Source: Chelativorans sp.
Lineage (GTDB): Bacteria > Pseudomonadota > Alphaproteobacteria > Rhizobiales > Rhizobiaceae
DNA length: 64,000 nucleotides
Direction: 5' to 3'
NCBI RefSeq assembly: GCF_031180965.1
Contig: NZ_JAPSLH010000006.1
Location: forward strand, 62,001-126,000
Numbering within the stretch: the stretch's first letter is position 1; every line of letters starts with the position of its first letter. The position numbers were made by a program, and so were the translations under genes. This document shows positions 39,114-49,562 of the stretch, in pieces. A model generated the notes under the pieces. It worked only from the letters and a program-made list of their open reading frames with translations, did not search any database and was not told the origin of the DNA.

Positions 39114-40448
39114 ATGTCCGACGAAAAGAACCTGCTCGAGCGCGTGACGGCCCTGGTCGAGGCCGCCAAGAAGGCCGGAGCGGACGCCGCCGACGCGGTG
39201 GTGATGCGCGGGCATTCCCGCGGCGTCTCGGTGCGTCTCGGCAAGGTGGAGGGGACCGAGTCGTCGGAAGGCGACCACATGTCGCTGCGCGTATTCGTAG
39301 GGCGCCGCGTCGCCAGCGTCTCGGCGAGCATGAGCTCCGATCCGGCGAGCCTCGCCGAGCGGGCGGTCGCGATGGCCAAGGTCTCGCCCGAGGACCCGCA
39401 TCAGGGCCTGGCCGATCCCGACCGGCTTGCGCGCGAGATCGCCGATCTCGACCTGGTCGACAGCGCCGAGGTCTCGGCCGAGCGGCTGAAGGAGGATGCG
39501 CTTGCGGCGGAGGAGGCTGCGCTCGCCGTTCCCGGCGTGACGAATTCGGCCGGCGCGGGCGCCGGCGTTGGTTCGGGCGGGCTGGTGCTCGCGACCTCGC
39601 ACGGCTTCGTCGGGCAGTATTCGACCACCCGCTTCTCCCGCTCGGTCAGCGTGATCGCCGGCGAGGGCACGAAGATGGAGCGCGACTACGACTATTCCAC
39701 GCGCCTGCACTACGCCGATCTCGACAGCCCGGAGAAGATCGGCCGCACGGCCGGCGAGCGCGCGGTAAAACGCCTCAATCCGCGGCGGGTGAAGACCGGC
39801 GTCTTCCCCGCCGTCTACGATCCGCGCGTGGCGCGCGGCATCGCCGGCCACATCGCGGCGGCGATCAACGGCGCCGCCGTCGCGCGCAAGACGACCTTCC
39901 TGCGCGACATGATGGGAAAGCAGGTGGCCTCGGCGGCGATCACCGTGACCGACGATCCCTTCCGCCGACGCGGACAGAACTCCCGCCCCTTTGACGGCGA
40001 GGGTGTAGCGGGGGAGCGCCTCGTCCCGGTGGAGAAGGGCGTGCTCAAATGCTGGTTCCTCTCCACCTCCGCCGGGCACGAACTCGGCCTGCCGACCAAT
40101 GGACGGGGCGTGCGCGCCGCCTCCTCCGTCAATCCATCCTCGACCAATTTCGCCATCGAGCCGGGCGAGAGCTCGCCGGAAGACATGATCGCCTCGATCA
40201 AGAGCGGCTTCTATGTGACGGAGCTCTTCGGGCACGGCGTGGACTTGATCACCGGCGACTATAGCCGCGGGGCCTCCGGCTTCTGGATCGAGAACGGCGC
40301 CATCGCCTATCCGGTTTCCGAGATCACCATCGCCTCCAATCTGAAGGAGATGTTCCTGCGCCTGGTGCCGGCCAATGACCTTGACCGCAACTACGGCACT
40401 GCCGCTCCGACGCTTCTCATCGAGGGGATGACGATTGCCGGGGAGTGA
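39114..40448 (+). CDS. pmbA: TldE/PmbA-family metallopeptidase subunit
   Basis: This 444-residue protein belongs to the TldD/PmbA family. PmbA (TldE) partners TldD, which carries the zinc site; TldE itself lacks HExxxH, and none is seen here. The pair degrades unstructured peptides, matures some microcins and breaks down CcdA-like antitoxins in E. coli. Recognised by the N-terminal AADAVVMRGHSRGVSVRLG and the C-terminal GEIT-like SEITIASNLKEMF. I chose the ATG at 39114. No tldD is in this window. The next gene overlaps by 14 bases. Confidence 0.92.
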   Translation: MSDEKNLLERVTALVEAAKKAGADAADAVVMRGHSRGVSVRLGKVEGTESSEGDHMSLRVFVGRRVASVSASMSSDPASLAERAVAMAKVSPEDPHQGLADPDRLAREIADLDLVDSAEVSAERLKEDALAAEEAALAVPGVTNSAGAGAGVGSGGLVLATSHGFVGQYSTTRFSRSVSVIAGEGTKMERDYDYSTRLHYADLDSPEKIGRTAGERAVKRLNPRRVKTGVFPAVYDPRVARGIAGHIAAAINGAAVARKTTFLRDMMGKQVASAAITVTDDPFRRRGQNSRPFDGEGVAGERLVPVEKGVLKCWFLSTSAGHELGLPTNGRGVRAASSVNPSSTNFAIEPGESSPEDMIASIKSGFYVTELFGHGVDLITGDYSRGASGFWIENGAIAYPVSEITIASNLKEMFLRLVPANDLDRNYGTAAPTLLIEGMTIAGE

Positions 40449-41238
40449 GGGCGCCGCATACGCCGCCGAGGAAGAGCTGTCGCTGATCGCCGAGGCGGCC
40501 CGCGAGGCCGGCCGGATCGCCATGGCGCACTTCCGCCGCGATCCGGAGGTCTGGTGGAAGGAGGGCAAGTCGCCGGTGAGCCAGGCCGATCTGGAGGTGG
40601 ACCGGTTCCTGCAGAAGGCGCTGCTCGAGGAACGGCCGGACTATGGCTGGCTGTCCGAGGAAACGGCCGACAACAAGGAGCGGCTCGCCGCCCGCCGCAC
40701 CTTCGTTGTCGATCCCATCGACGGCACACGCGCCTTCATCAACGGGCAAAGGCAGTGGTGCGTGAGCATCGCCGTGGTCGAGGACGGCCGGGCTGTGGCC
40801 GGCGTGCTCGACTGCCCGGCGAGCGGCGCGGTCTTCACCGCGCATCTTGGCGGCGGCGCGCGGCGCAACGGCGAGGCGATCGGCGTCCGGCAGGCCGGGC
40901 GCCAGCTTTCCCTCGCCGGCCCGAAGAACATGCTGAAGGGACTGCCCGCGGACGTCCATGCACGCGTCGCGCCCTACGCCTACGTGCCCTCCCTTGCCTA
41001 CCGGATCGCGCTGGTGGCGAGCGGCGCGCTGGACGCCACCTTCATAAAGCCCGCTTCCCATGATTGGGACCTGGCGGCTGCGGACATCATCCTTTCGGAG
41101 GCAGGCGGGCAGATCGTCGACGGGACGATGCGGCGGCCGCATTATGCCGGGCCTGATCCCCGGCGCGGGCCGCTCGCGGCGGGCAGCGGTCGGCTATTGG
41201 AGATCATGGCCGGCGTGATCGCCGATATCGCCGGGTGA
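40435..41238 (+). CDS. Inositol monophosphatase-family protein, CysQ-like
   Basis: This 267-residue Mg-dependent Li-sensitive phosphatase has the metal motifs SEETAD, DPIDGTRAFING and HDWDLAAAD. The length and sequence suit 3'(2'),5'-bisphosphate nucleotidase (CysQ) or histidinol-phosphatase-type relatives. The start appears to be a TTG inside the end of pmbA, as no later start keeps the first helix. It heads the lipid A gene cluster, but a role there is not established. Confidence 0.88.
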   Translation: MPGSEGAAYAAEEELSLIAEAAREAGRIAMAHFRRDPEVWWKEGKSPVSQADLEVDRFLQKALLEERPDYGWLSEETADNKERLAARRTFVVDPIDGTRAFINGQRQWCVSIAVVEDGRAVAGVLDCPASGAVFTAHLGGGARRNGEAIGVRQAGRQLSLAGPKNMLKGLPADVHARVAPYAYVPSLAYRIALVASGALDATFIKPASHDWDLAAADIILSEAGGQIVDGTMRRPHYAGPDPRRGPLAAGSGRLLEIMAGVIADIAG

Positions 41239-41352
41239 CGGGCGCCGGCCGCAAGGGCGAGAAGTGGTTTTCAAGGCAGGGGAATTCATCTAGATCAGGC
41301 GACCGCTTCGCGAAGCGGTGCCGCAACCTCCAAGACAAGGCGGACGAGACCG

Positions 41353-41601
41353 ATGGCTGACCAACCGGGCAAAAAGCAGCTTCTTCATCTTGTCTTCGGC
41401 GGCGAATTGAAGTCGCTGAACAGTGTCGAATTCCGCGATCTCGATGCACTGGACATCGTCGGCATCTATCCCGACTACAAGTCCGCCGAGGCGGCCTGGC
41501 GGGCAAAGGCGCAACAGACCGTGGACAATGCGCATATGCGCTATTTCATCGTCCATCTCCATCGGCTGCTCGATCCGGACTCGGGCGGCACCCGGAATTG
41601 A
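41353..41601 (+). CDS. DUF4170-family small protein
   Basis: This 82-residue soluble protein (MADQPGKKQLLHLVFGGEL...) matches DUF4170, found in alphaproteobacteria just upstream of the DUF374 acyltransferase and waaA. No function is known. The TGA lies directly before the next gene's candidate start codons, so translation is probably coupled. Confidence 0.85.
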   Translation: MADQPGKKQLLHLVFGGELKSLNSVEFRDLDALDIVGIYPDYKSAEAAWRAKAQQTVDNAHMRYFIVHLHRLLDPDSGGTRN

Positions 41602-41604
41602 GTG

Positions 41605-42408
41605 ATGCGGGATGATGCGGCCGTATCGTCGATCGCGATGAGGGAGGGACGCCGCGGCCGCAAGCGGCCGATGAAGGAGATCTGGCGGCGCATCCGCAAG
41701 CCGCTGGCGCGCTCGCGCCTGGTGAAGCACGCGCTCGCACGGGTGATGGCCGCGGCCATCCGCCTCGTCGAGCGTACAAATCCCCGGGCCGAGGGCTCCG
41801 ACGACGTGGAAAAAGCAATCGCCGAGTACACGCCCGCCATTGCCGCTTTCTGGCACGGCCAACATCTGCTTGCCCCGGCCCTCAAGCCGAGGCGGGAGCG
41901 GTTCGTGGCGCTTTTCTCGAGGAGCGCCGACGCCGAGCTCAACGCGCTGGTGGCGGAAAAGCTCGGGTTCGAGACGGTGCGCGGTTCGGGCGGGCGGGAA
42001 GGGACGAAGAACAAGAGCAAGGGCGGCGCCGCCGCGCTCATCCAGTTGAAGCGCACGATCGACGCGGGCTGCAACGTGGCGATGATCGCCGACATCCCGC
42101 ATGGCACGCCGCGCGAGGCCGGCCTCGGCGTGGTGACCCTCGCCAAGCTTTCCGGCCGCCCGGTCATTCCGGTGGCGATAGCCACCAGCCGCCGCAAGGT
42201 GCTGGAGCGCAGCTGGGACAAGACGACGATAAACCTGCCCTTCGGGCGCAGCGCCGTCGTTGTGGGCGAGCCCATCTATGTGGCCGCCGAGGCCGACGAG
42301 GAGGAGATGGAGCGCAAGCGGCGCGAGGTGACCGACGCGCTGAACCGGGCCACCGGAGAAGCCTACCGGCTGGTCGACCGAAAACCGGATCGTGACGGCG
42401 AGCGATGA
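41605..42408 (+). CDS. DUF374 lysophospholipid acyltransferase-like protein
   Basis: This protein of about 267 residues belongs to DUF374 (LPLAT superfamily) and carries FWHGQHLLAP and RGSGGREGTKNKSKGG, the variants of the HX4D and glycine blocks. In rhizobia it sits between DUF4170 and waaA. It probably transfers an acyl chain to lipid A or a phospholipid, but no specific role is proven. The start is unclear: 41602 (GTG), 41605 (ATG) and 41671 (ATG before KEIWRR) are in frame with weak Shine-Dalgarno signals. It overlaps waaA (ATGA). Confidence 0.8.
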   Translation: MRDDAAVSSIAMREGRRGRKRPMKEIWRRIRKPLARSRLVKHALARVMAAAIRLVERTNPRAEGSDDVEKAIAEYTPAIAAFWHGQHLLAPALKPRRERFVALFSRSADAELNALVAEKLGFETVRGSGGREGTKNKSKGGAAALIQLKRTIDAGCNVAMIADIPHGTPREAGLGVVTLAKLSGRPVIPVAIATSRRKVLERSWDKTTINLPFGRSAVVVGEPIYVAAEADEEEMERKRREVTDALNRATGEAYRLVDRKPDRDGER

Positions 42409-43727
42409 GCGAACGCTGGGCCCGTGCCATGCTAGCCACCTACCGCTTTGCGGGGGCCGCCGCCTTCCCGTTCGTCGGCGGCTATGTCGCCTTCCGCGTG
42501 AGCAAGGGCAAGGAAGACCGCGCGCGCCGGCATGAGCGCTACGGCAAGGCGAGCAGGCCGCGTCCCGAGGGGCCGCTGGTCTGGGTGCATGCCGCGAGTG
42601 TGGGCGAGACCATGGCCGTCATCGGCATGATCGAACATTTCCTGGCGAACGGCATCAACGTGGTGCTGACGACGGGGACCGTCACCTCCGCCACGGTGGC
42701 GGAGGAGCGGCTCGGCGACCGGATCATCCACCAGTATGTGCCGCTCGACCTGAAGCCGGCGGTGAGCCGCTTCCTCGACCATTGGCAGCCGGATCTCGCC
42801 ATCATGGCGGAATCGGAGATCTGGCCGATGACCATCCTGGAGCTGGGCATCCGCCGCGTGCCCCAGGTGCTGGTCAACGGACGCATGTCCGACCGCTCCT
42901 TCGCGCGCTGGCAGCGCCGGCCTTCCGTGGCCGAAGCGCTGTTCGAGAACCTGGCGCATGTGGTGGCGCAGTCCGAGCTCGATGGGGAACGCTTCCGCCA
43001 GCTTGGCGCGCGCCCGGTGACCGTGTCGGGAAACCTCAAGGTGGACACGGACCTTCCGCCCGCCGATCCGGCGGCGCTCGCCGGGCTGCAGCGGGCGATC
43101 GGAAGCCGCAAGACCTGGGCGGCGCTTTCCACCCATCCCGGCGAAGAGAAAATCGCGGCCGATGTGCATTGCATGGTGCGCAAGCGCCATCCCGATCTGC
43201 TGACGATCATCGTGCCTCGCCACCCCGAGCGCGCCGCCGCGCTCAAGGAGGAGTTCGCCGCGCGCGGGCTGAAGGTCGCCGCCAGGAGCGCCGAGGATCC
43301 GATCACCGCCGACACGGACATCCTTTTGGGCGACACGATCGGTGAGATGGGCCTCTACCTGCGGCTGACGGAGATCGCCTTTGTCGGCCGTTCGCTGGTA
43401 GGCGAGGGCGGCCAGAACCCGCTGGAGCCGGCGATGCTGGGCACGGCGATCCTGGCGGGGACCAATATACAGAATTTCCGCGACGCCTATCGCCGCCTGA
43501 CCGAGAGCGGCGCGGCCAAGCTGGTGCGCGACGCGCAGATGCTTGCGGGGGCGGTGAACTTCCTCCTCAAGAATGACGAGATGCGCAAGGCCATGATCGC
43601 CGCGGGCGAGCGGACGGTGCTGGAGATGTCGGGCGCGCTCGAGCGCACGCTGGCGGCGCTGGAGCCCTTCATCCACCCGCTGATCGTCGAGAGCCGCCTG
43701 CGCCGCGGCGAAGGCGCCAACCCGTGA
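42405..43727 (+). CDS. waaA: 3-deoxy-D-manno-octulosonic acid transferase
   Basis: This 440-residue inner-membrane-associated GT30 glycosyltransferase adds Kdo to lipid IV-A using CMP-Kdo. It has an N-terminal membrane anchor, the catalytic Glu region VHAASVGETMAVIG, AESEIWPMTI, and the C-terminal GT-B motif GGQNPLEPAML. The length is normal. It overlaps both DUF374 (ATGA) and lpxK (GTGA), so the three are translationally coupled. Confidence 0.95.
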   Translation: MSERWARAMLATYRFAGAAAFPFVGGYVAFRVSKGKEDRARRHERYGKASRPRPEGPLVWVHAASVGETMAVIGMIEHFLANGINVVLTTGTVTSATVAEERLGDRIIHQYVPLDLKPAVSRFLDHWQPDLAIMAESEIWPMTILELGIRRVPQVLVNGRMSDRSFARWQRRPSVAEALFENLAHVVAQSELDGERFRQLGARPVTVSGNLKVDTDLPPADPAALAGLQRAIGSRKTWAALSTHPGEEKIAADVHCMVRKRHPDLLTIIVPRHPERAAALKEEFAARGLKVAARSAEDPITADTDILLGDTIGEMGLYLRLTEIAFVGRSLVGEGGQNPLEPAMLGTAILAGTNIQNFRDAYRRLTESGAAKLVRDAQMLAGAVNFLLKNDEMRKAMIAAGERTVLEMSGALERTLAALEPFIHPLIVESRLRRGEGANP

Positions 43728-44773
43728 CGGCGAGCGAGGCGCCGCCCTTCTGGTGGGAAAGGCCGGATTGGCGAGCCTGGGCCCTCTGGCCCTTGTCCGC
43801 CGCCTACGGCTTTGCCGCAAGCACACGCATGAAGATCGCCCGGCGCGAGAAAGTGCCGGCCGCCGTGCTCTGTATCGGCAACCTGACCGTCGGCGGCGAG
43901 GGGAAAACGCCGCTCGCCATAGCGCTGGCGGCGGAGGCGGGGCGCCAGAAAATCCGCGCCGGGTTCCTGACGCGCGGCTATGGCGGCACTTTGATCGCGC
44001 CGCATCTCGTCACCCTGACGGATACGGCGCGAGCGGTGGGCGACGAGCCGCTGCTTCTTGCCCGGCATGCGCCGACCGTGGTGGCGCGCAACCGCGCGGC
44101 AGGCGCGCGCCGGCTCATCCAAGAGGGTTGCGAGCTGATCATCATGGACGACGGCTTCCAGAGCGCGCGCGTCCACATGGACTATGCGCTCATCGTGGTG
44201 GACGCCGCGCGCGGCCTCGGCAACGGGCATGTGATCCCGGCAGGGCCGCTGCGCGCGCCGGTCACCGACCAGATGCGCCATGCCGATGGCGTGGTCGCCA
44301 TGGGCGAGGGGCCGGGCGCCGACATCGTCGTGCGCAGCGCCTCGCGCGCGGGGGGGCCGGTCTCCCCCGCGCGGCTCCCGGCGCGCGACGCCAGTCTCCT
44401 GAAGGGGGCGCGCGTGCTGGCCTTTGCCGGCATCGGCAACCCGCAGAAGTTCTACGACACGCTGCGCAAGCTCGGCGTCGAGGTGGCGGAGACGCGCTCC
44501 TTTCCGGACCACTATCCCTTCGGCGAGGAGGACATCGCCGAGCTCAAGTCGGAGGCCGCCGCCAAGGGCCTTTCTGTCGTGACGACGGAGAAGGACATGG
44601 TGCGCCTTGTCGACGGGCCGGAGGCGCTGCGGGAGTTTGCCCGGTCGGTTCTGGTGCTGCCCGTGGAAGCCGTGTTCGAGCAGCAAAGCGCCCCCACCGC
44701 GATCATCCGCGAGACGATGAAGGTCTGGCGGGAGCGCATGCTGGAAGGGAACAGTCAGCCTTACGGCCGGTGA
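43724..44773 (+). CDS. lpxK: Tetraacyldisaccharide 4'-kinase LpxK
   Basis: This 349-residue membrane-associated kinase phosphorylates the 4' position of lipid A disaccharide. The Walker A-type GNLTVGGEGKTPL and the second motif with MDDGFQ are intact. The GTG start overlaps the waaA stop. Its 3' end overlaps the convergent diguanylate cyclase gene by 13 bases. Together with waaA it gives the Kdo-lipid A step of outer membrane synthesis. Confidence 0.95.
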   Translation: MTASEAPPFWWERPDWRAWALWPLSAAYGFAASTRMKIARREKVPAAVLCIGNLTVGGEGKTPLAIALAAEAGRQKIRAGFLTRGYGGTLIAPHLVTLTDTARAVGDEPLLLARHAPTVVARNRAAGARRLIQEGCELIIMDDGFQSARVHMDYALIVVDAARGLGNGHVIPAGPLRAPVTDQMRHADGVVAMGEGPGADIVVRSASRAGGPVSPARLPARDASLLKGARVLAFAGIGNPQKFYDTLRKLGVEVAETRSFPDHYPFGEEDIAELKSEAAAKGLSVVTTEKDMVRLVDGPEALREFARSVLVLPVEAVFEQQSAPTAIIRETMKVWRERMLEGNSQPYGR

Positions 44774-45927
44774 GCGGACGCCTGCGCCCCGACAGCGCCC
44801 CGCTGCCATTCGGCGCGGATCCGGTTCCGGCCCGCGCCCTTGGCTTCGTAGAGCGCCTTGTCGGCGCGTTTGAGGCTCGCCCAGAATGCCTCCCCCGGCA
44901 GGATACGCGCAAGACCGAAGCTGCAGGTGACGCGACCTCTGCCAAGGCCGGGGAAATTTGCCGCCTCGACGGCGCTGCGCACCCGTTCGGCGAGCGCGAG
45001 GGCTTGTTCCTCGGTGATGTCCTCCAGCACCAACGCGAATTCCTCGCCGCCGGTGCGCGCGAGGACGTCGCCGCTGCGCATGTTCTGCCGGATGATCTCG
45101 GCGAACTGCGTGAGGACTGCATCCCCGATGTCATGTCCGAAGCTGTCATTGATCGCCTTGAACTTGTCGAGGTCGCAAATGGCGGCCACGCGGATCAGGC
45201 CCGGCGACGGTTCCTCGCCCCTCTTGGTGTAACGGTCGAGCCCGCGGCGGTTGAGAACGCCCGTCAGCGGGTCGAGGTCGCGCTCCTGCCGCAGCTTCGA
45301 GACGACGTCCACCACGAGGATGCCGAGCAGGCACAGGCCGGCGGCGGCGCCGAGAAGGGTGGTGGTCAGCATCAGCGACTGCCAGAACTCGGTCTGGCCG
45401 AACTGCTCCGGCGTGGTGACGCCGACCGCCGATCTGATGCTGATCAAGGTGCGGGGCAGGAAGTGCAGGCCGCAGATCAAGAGAAGGTAGAAGAGCGCCT
45501 TGTCGGTGCGGGTGCCGGCGGTCAGATGCCGCGCCAGCCAGCAGGCATGCAAGAGCACCAGAGCCATGCCGAAATTAAGGATGTAGATGCGCGCGATGAG
45601 GCTGCGGTCGACATAGAAGAAGTACCACAGCCCGCCGGCCACCGCGACGATATAAGCCACCGCCACGACGGACGGGAATCGCCGCCCGGAGCGCTGCAGG
45701 ATGCCTTCGCCGACGAGAAGGGCGCCGAGCACGTAGAGCGTGCCGGAGATCACCGCGTTGCGGCCGATATCCGGCGGCCATCCGCCGAACTGGCTGAACA
45801 TGGCGAGCGACAGGGTGCCGAATCCGGCGGCGAGGGTGAGGGCGAAGCGGAGCTTGCGCTCCAGCGCCCAAAGGCCGGCGAGAGCGAAGCCGAAGAGAAG
45901 GAACAGGACCGGCGGAACGAACTTCAT
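44761..45927 (-). CDS. Membrane-bound diguanylate cyclase (GGDEF)
   Basis: This 388-residue protein has an N-terminal region with about six hydrophobic segments (residues 1-210) followed by a GGDEF domain (about 215-380). The active-site motif is GGEEF. The inhibitory I-site RSGD lies five residues before it, so product inhibition by cyclic di-GMP is likely. It should make c-di-GMP in response to a membrane signal, perhaps linked to surface or motility control. Overlaps lpxK tail to tail. Confidence 0.92.
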   Translation of the reverse strand: MKFVPPVLFLLFGFALAGLWALERKLRFALTLAAGFGTLSLAMFSQFGGWPPDIGRNAVISGTLYVLGALLVGEGILQRSGRRFPSVVAVAYIVAVAGGLWYFFYVDRSLIARIYILNFGMALVLLHACWLARHLTAGTRTDKALFYLLLICGLHFLPRTLISIRSAVGVTTPEQFGQTEFWQSLMLTTTLLGAAAGLCLLGILVVDVVSKLRQERDLDPLTGVLNRRGLDRYTKRGEEPSPGLIRVAAICDLDKFKAINDSFGHDIGDAVLTQFAEIIRQNMRSGDVLARTGGEEFALVLEDITEEQALALAERVRSAVEAANFPGLGRGRVTCSFGLARILPGEAFWASLKRADKALYEAKGAGRNRIRAEWQRGAVGAQASAHRP

Positions 45928-46087
45928 GCGCTGTCTCGCAAGAGCAGGCCGGAGGCGGTCCGGGCCTTCGAGCTACAAGCCTCGCACATATCCGGTTCCA
46001 GTAACGTTTACAGGCGCGCGTGGCCAGGCCGAGTTGCAGGCAGGCTTAACAAGGGTTGAGCGGAGGAGAGGCGGAGCCCCCTTGCCG

Positions 46088-46315
46088 TCAGCGCCGCCGC
46101 AGGTGCGGATCGAGCTCCAGCTCGCGCTGTAGCGAGATCTCGGCATTGAGGTAGGGCTCCTGGCGCGCCACGCTCCAATATTTCAGCTCCTCGAGCGGGA
46201 TGGTTTCGCCGGTGACGGCGCAGCGCACGAAGGCGCCCGGCGTCAGGACCTGGAAATCGCCGTCGAGATAGCGGATGCGTGCCTCACGGGCGCCGGGGCC
46301 CTCGAAACGGTTCAT
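46088..46315 (-). CDS. DUF2093-family small protein
   Basis: This 75-residue protein (MNRFEGPGAREARIRYLDGD...) matches DUF2093: FQVLTPGAFVRCAVTGETIPLEELKYWSV is the conserved block, with one Cys near the middle. In alphaproteobacteria it sits beside mutL. No function is known. I chose the ATG at 46315; an upstream in-frame ATG at 46417 would overlap mutL. Confidence 0.85.
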   Translation of the reverse strand: MNRFEGPGAREARIRYLDGDFQVLTPGAFVRCAVTGETIPLEELKYWSVARQEPYLNAEISLQRELELDPHLRRR

Positions 46316-46382
46316 GCGGGAACTGCCTTTCCTCGACCGTGATGCGCCACACTTCTTCCGATCCGTCAAGTCCGGACGGTCC

Positions 46383-48245
46383 TCAGCGGCGGCCGAACAG
46401 CCTTTCGATATCGGCAAGCTTGAGCTCGATATAGGTCGGCCGGCCGTGATTGCACGTGCCGGAGCCGGGGGTGGCTTCCATCTGCCTGAGGAGGGCGTTC
46501 ATCTCCTCGGGCTTCAGCCGGCGGCCCGAGCGGACTGAGCCGTGGCAGGCCATGGTGGCCGCGATGCGGTCGACGCGCTCCTTGAGGCCGTCGGCGCTGT
46601 CGCTCTCGGCGATCTCGTCTGCAAGGTCGCGCACCAGCGCCGCGGCATCCACCTCGCCCAGCATGGAAGGGGTTTCGCGCACGCAAACGGCGCCCGGGCC
46701 GAAGCGCTCCAGGCCAAGGCCGAGGCGGCCGAGAAACTCCGCATGGGCGGCGAGCCGGTCGGCATCCTCCTCCGGCAGGTCGACGATCTCCGGCATGAGG
46801 AGCATCTGCGAGGGAAGAGGACGGGAATGGATCGCCTGTTTCAGCGCCTCGTAGACGAGCCGCTCATGGGCGGCATGCTGGTCGACGATGATCAGGGAAT
46901 CCTCCGTCTGCGCGACGATATAGTTCTCGTGCACCTGCGCGCGCGCCGCGCCGAGCGGCCGCTGGGTCAACCCGGCGGGCTCCGCGACAGTTGCCCGCGC
47001 GTCGGCGCTGAGCGCTGGGCCTATGTCGAAGCTCGCCTGCGGCCCGTCGGAAAAGCCGGCCGGCGCCGCCACGGCGAAGGCAGGTTCGAGCGGCCGGCTC
47101 GGCGAGCTTTCCGTGTTCCACCCGCCACGCGGCTCCGCGTCGAAATGCCGGCTGCCGCCGCCGAACCCGTTTGCGCCACTGCCGAAGGATCCGCTCTGCG
47201 GCGCGCGGAACGCGTCGATCATCGCGGCGGCCCCGGTCGTCGCCGCGCGCATGCCGGCCTTCTCCAGCGCCTGCCTGATGGCGCCGACGATGAGGCCGCG
47301 CACGAGGCCCGGATCGCGGAAGCGCACATCCGCCTTGGCCGGATGCACATTGACGTCGACCAGCGCCGGATCGAGCGACAGGAAAAGCGCCGTCACCGCG
47401 TGCCGGTCGCGCGGCAAAACGTCCATATAGGCGCCGCGCACGGCGCTCGCGACCAGCTTGTCGCGCACCGGGCGGCCGTTCACATAGGCAAACTGGTTGA
47501 GGGCGTTGCCGCGCGTGAAGGAGGGGATCGAAACGTAGCCGGAGAGAGCGACGCCGTTCCGCTCCGCCTCGATCGGCAGGGCGTTTTCCGGAAACTCGCG
47601 GCCCATCACCTGCGCAAGCCGCCTGAGCAGCCCGTCCCCGTCGGCGGGGACGGCGGGAAATTCCGCCAGATTGCGGTCCGTGCCCGAAAGCGTGAAGCGC
47701 ACGGCGGGGAAGGCGAGCGCGATGCGCTTGACGACGTCGGTAATCGCCGCCGCCTCCGCCCGCTCGCCCTTCATGAATTTGAGCCGAGCCGGGGTGGCGA
47801 AGAAGAGGTCGCGCACCTCGACCGTCGTGCCGCGATTGGCGGCGACCGGCCTCACCGCTCCGACGCGGCCACCATCCACGCGAATTTCCGCGCCGCCATC
47901 CCCGTCCGCTGTGCGCGAGCGCAGGCAAAGCCGCGCCACCGAGCCGATCGAGGGCAGCGCCTCGCCGCGGAAGCCCAGCGTGCGGATGTCATGGATGTCG
48001 CCGGAGAGCTTGGACGTGCAGTGCCGCGCCACGGCGAGCGGCAGTTCGGCGCCGGGGATCCCGCAGCCGTCGTCGATGACGCGGATCAGGCCGAGGCCGC
48101 CGCCCGCCGTTGCCACCTCGATGCGCGAGGCGCCGGCGTCGAGCGCATTCTCAACGAGCTCCTTGACGACGCTGGCCGGCCGCTCGACCACCTCGCCGGC
48201 GGCAATCTGGTTGATGACGTTCTCGGACAGCTGCTGTATGGGCAT
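46383..48245 (-). CDS. mutL: DNA mismatch repair protein MutL
   Basis: This 620-residue GHKL ATPase couples MutS recognition to strand incision. N-terminal motifs: [14 protein letters not shown] and [10 protein letters not shown]. The C-terminal dimer domain carries the endonuclease motif [12 protein letters not shown], matching DQHAx2Ex4E, plus [11 protein letters not shown] and GSVRSGR, the usual metal-site motifs. It should therefore nick DNA itself, as in bacteria without MutH. A Ser/Gly/Pro-rich linker (about 340-430) joins the halves. I chose the ATG at 48245 ([17 protein letters not shown]). Confidence 0.95.
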   Translation of the reverse strand: MPIQQLSENVINQIAAGEVVERPASVVKELVENALDAGASRIEVATAGGGLGLIRVIDDGCGIPGAELPLAVARHCTSKLSGDIHDIRTLGFRGEALPSIGSVARLCLRSRTADGDGGAEIRVDGGRVGAVRPVAANRGTTVEVRDLFFATPARLKFMKGERAEAAAITDVVKRIALAFPAVRFTLSGTDRNLAEFPAVPADGDGLLRRLAQVMGREFPENALPIEAERNGVALSGYVSIPSFTRGNALNQFAYVNGRPVRDKLVASAVRGAYMDVLPRDRHAVTALFLSLDPALVDVNVHPAKADVRFRDPGLVRGLIVGAIRQALEKAGMRAATTGAAAMIDAFRAPQSGSFGSGANGFGGGSRHFDAEPRGGWNTESSPSRPLEPAFAVAAPAGFSDGPQASFDIGPALSADARATVAEPAGLTQRPLGAARAQVHENYIVAQTEDSLIIVDQHAAHERLVYEALKQAIHSRPLPSQMLLMPEIVDLPEEDADRLAAHAEFLGRLGLGLERFGPGAVCVRETPSMLGEVDAAALVRDLADEIAESDSADGLKERVDRIAATMACHGSVRSGRRLKPEEMNALLRQMEATPGSGTCNHGRPTYIELKLADIERLFGRR

Positions 48246-48358
48246 GGCCCGATCATAGGGGGATTCGGGGGGCCTGCGAAGCATGTTGCGCCGGCGGGCC
48301 ACATATGCTTGCGTGGCCGCGGAACCCTTTCCCACAGCGTTGCAGAAAAAGGCTAGGC

Positions 48359-49555
48359 ATGAACATGGAAAATCCGCGGGCGAGCTTTACCTGGCACGAT
48401 CCGTTTCTCCTGGAGGAGCAGCTTTCCGAGGAGGAGCGGATGATCCGCGACGCGGCGGCGGGATTTGCCGCCGACAAGCTCAGCGCCCGCATCGAGCACG
48501 CCTATATGAACGAGGAGACCGACCCGGAGATCTTCCGCGAGATGGGGGCGGCCGGTCTGCTCGGCGTCACGATTCCCGAAGAATATGGCGGCGCGGGCGC
48601 GGGCTATGTCTCCTACGGGCTGGTGGCGCGCGAGGTGGAGCGGGTGGATTCTGGCTACCGCTCGATGATGAGCGTGCAGTCCTCGCTGGTGATGTATCCG
48701 ATCCATGCCTATGGCTCGGAGGAGCAGAGGAGAAAATACCTGCCCAAGCTTGCCTCCGGAGAATTCATCGGCTGCTTCGGCCTGACGGAGCCCGATGCGG
48801 GGTCCGACCCCGGCTCCATGAAGACGCGGGCGGAGAAGATCGACGGCGGCTACCGGCTGGTCGGCACCAAGATGTGGATTTCCAATGCGCCGATCGCCGA
48901 CGTCTTCGTCGTCTGGGCGAAGTCGGCCGCTCACGACAACCAGATCCGCGGCTTCGTGCTGGAGAAGGGGATGAAGGGCCTCTCCGCTCCGAAGATCGGC
49001 GGCAAGCTCAGCCTGCGCGCATCTGTCACGGGCGAGATCGTGATGGATGGCGTGGAGGTTTCCGAGGACGCGCTGTTGCCCAACGTCTCCGGCCTCAAAG
49101 GCCCGTTCGGCTGCCTCAACCGGGCCCGCTACGGCATCTCATGGGGGGCGATGGGCGCGGCGGAGGATTGCTGGCACCGGGCCCGCAATTACGGGCTGGA
49201 GCGCAAGCAGTTCGGCAAGCCACTCGCCCAAACGCAGCTCTTCCAGAAGAAGCTCGCCGACATGCAGACGGAGATCGCGCTGGGGCTGCAAGCCTCCCTT
49301 CGCGTCGGCCGGCTGATGGACGAGGGCAGACTGGCGCCGGAGGTGATCAGCCTGGTGAAGCGCAACAATTGCGGCAAGGCGCTGGAGATCGCCCGGGCTG
49401 CGCGCGACATGCATGGCGGCAACGGCATCCAGATCGAGTATCATGTGATGCGCCATGCCCAGAACCTGGAGACCGTCAACACCTATGAGGGCACGCATGA
49501 CGTGCACGCGCTGATCCTTGGACGGGCCCAGACGGGGCTGCAGGCGTTTTTCTGA
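48359..49555 (+). CDS. gcdH: Glutaryl-CoA dehydrogenase
   Basis: This 398-residue flavoenzyme oxidises and decarboxylates glutaryl-CoA to crotonyl-CoA in lysine/tryptophan degradation. The catalytic Glu is in [20 protein letters not shown], the signature that separates GCDH from other acyl-CoA dehydrogenases. The FAD-domain motifs [16 protein letters not shown] are intact. I chose the ATG at 48359. kbl follows 7 bases after the stop, and the two may be co-transcribed as amino-acid catabolism genes. Confidence 0.93.
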   Translation: MNMENPRASFTWHDPFLLEEQLSEEERMIRDAAAGFAADKLSARIEHAYMNEETDPEIFREMGAAGLLGVTIPEEYGGAGAGYVSYGLVAREVERVDSGYRSMMSVQSSLVMYPIHAYGSEEQRRKYLPKLASGEFIGCFGLTEPDAGSDPGSMKTRAEKIDGGYRLVGTKMWISNAPIADVFVVWAKSAAHDNQIRGFVLEKGMKGLSAPKIGGKLSLRASVTGEIVMDGVEVSEDALLPNVSGLKGPFGCLNRARYGISWGAMGAAEDCWHRARNYGLERKQFGKPLAQTQLFQKKLADMQTEIALGLQASLRVGRLMDEGRLAPEVISLVKRNNCGKALEIARAARDMHGGNGIQIEYHVMRHAQNLETVNTYEGTHDVHALILGRAQTGLQAFF

Positions 49556-49562
49556 GAGGCAG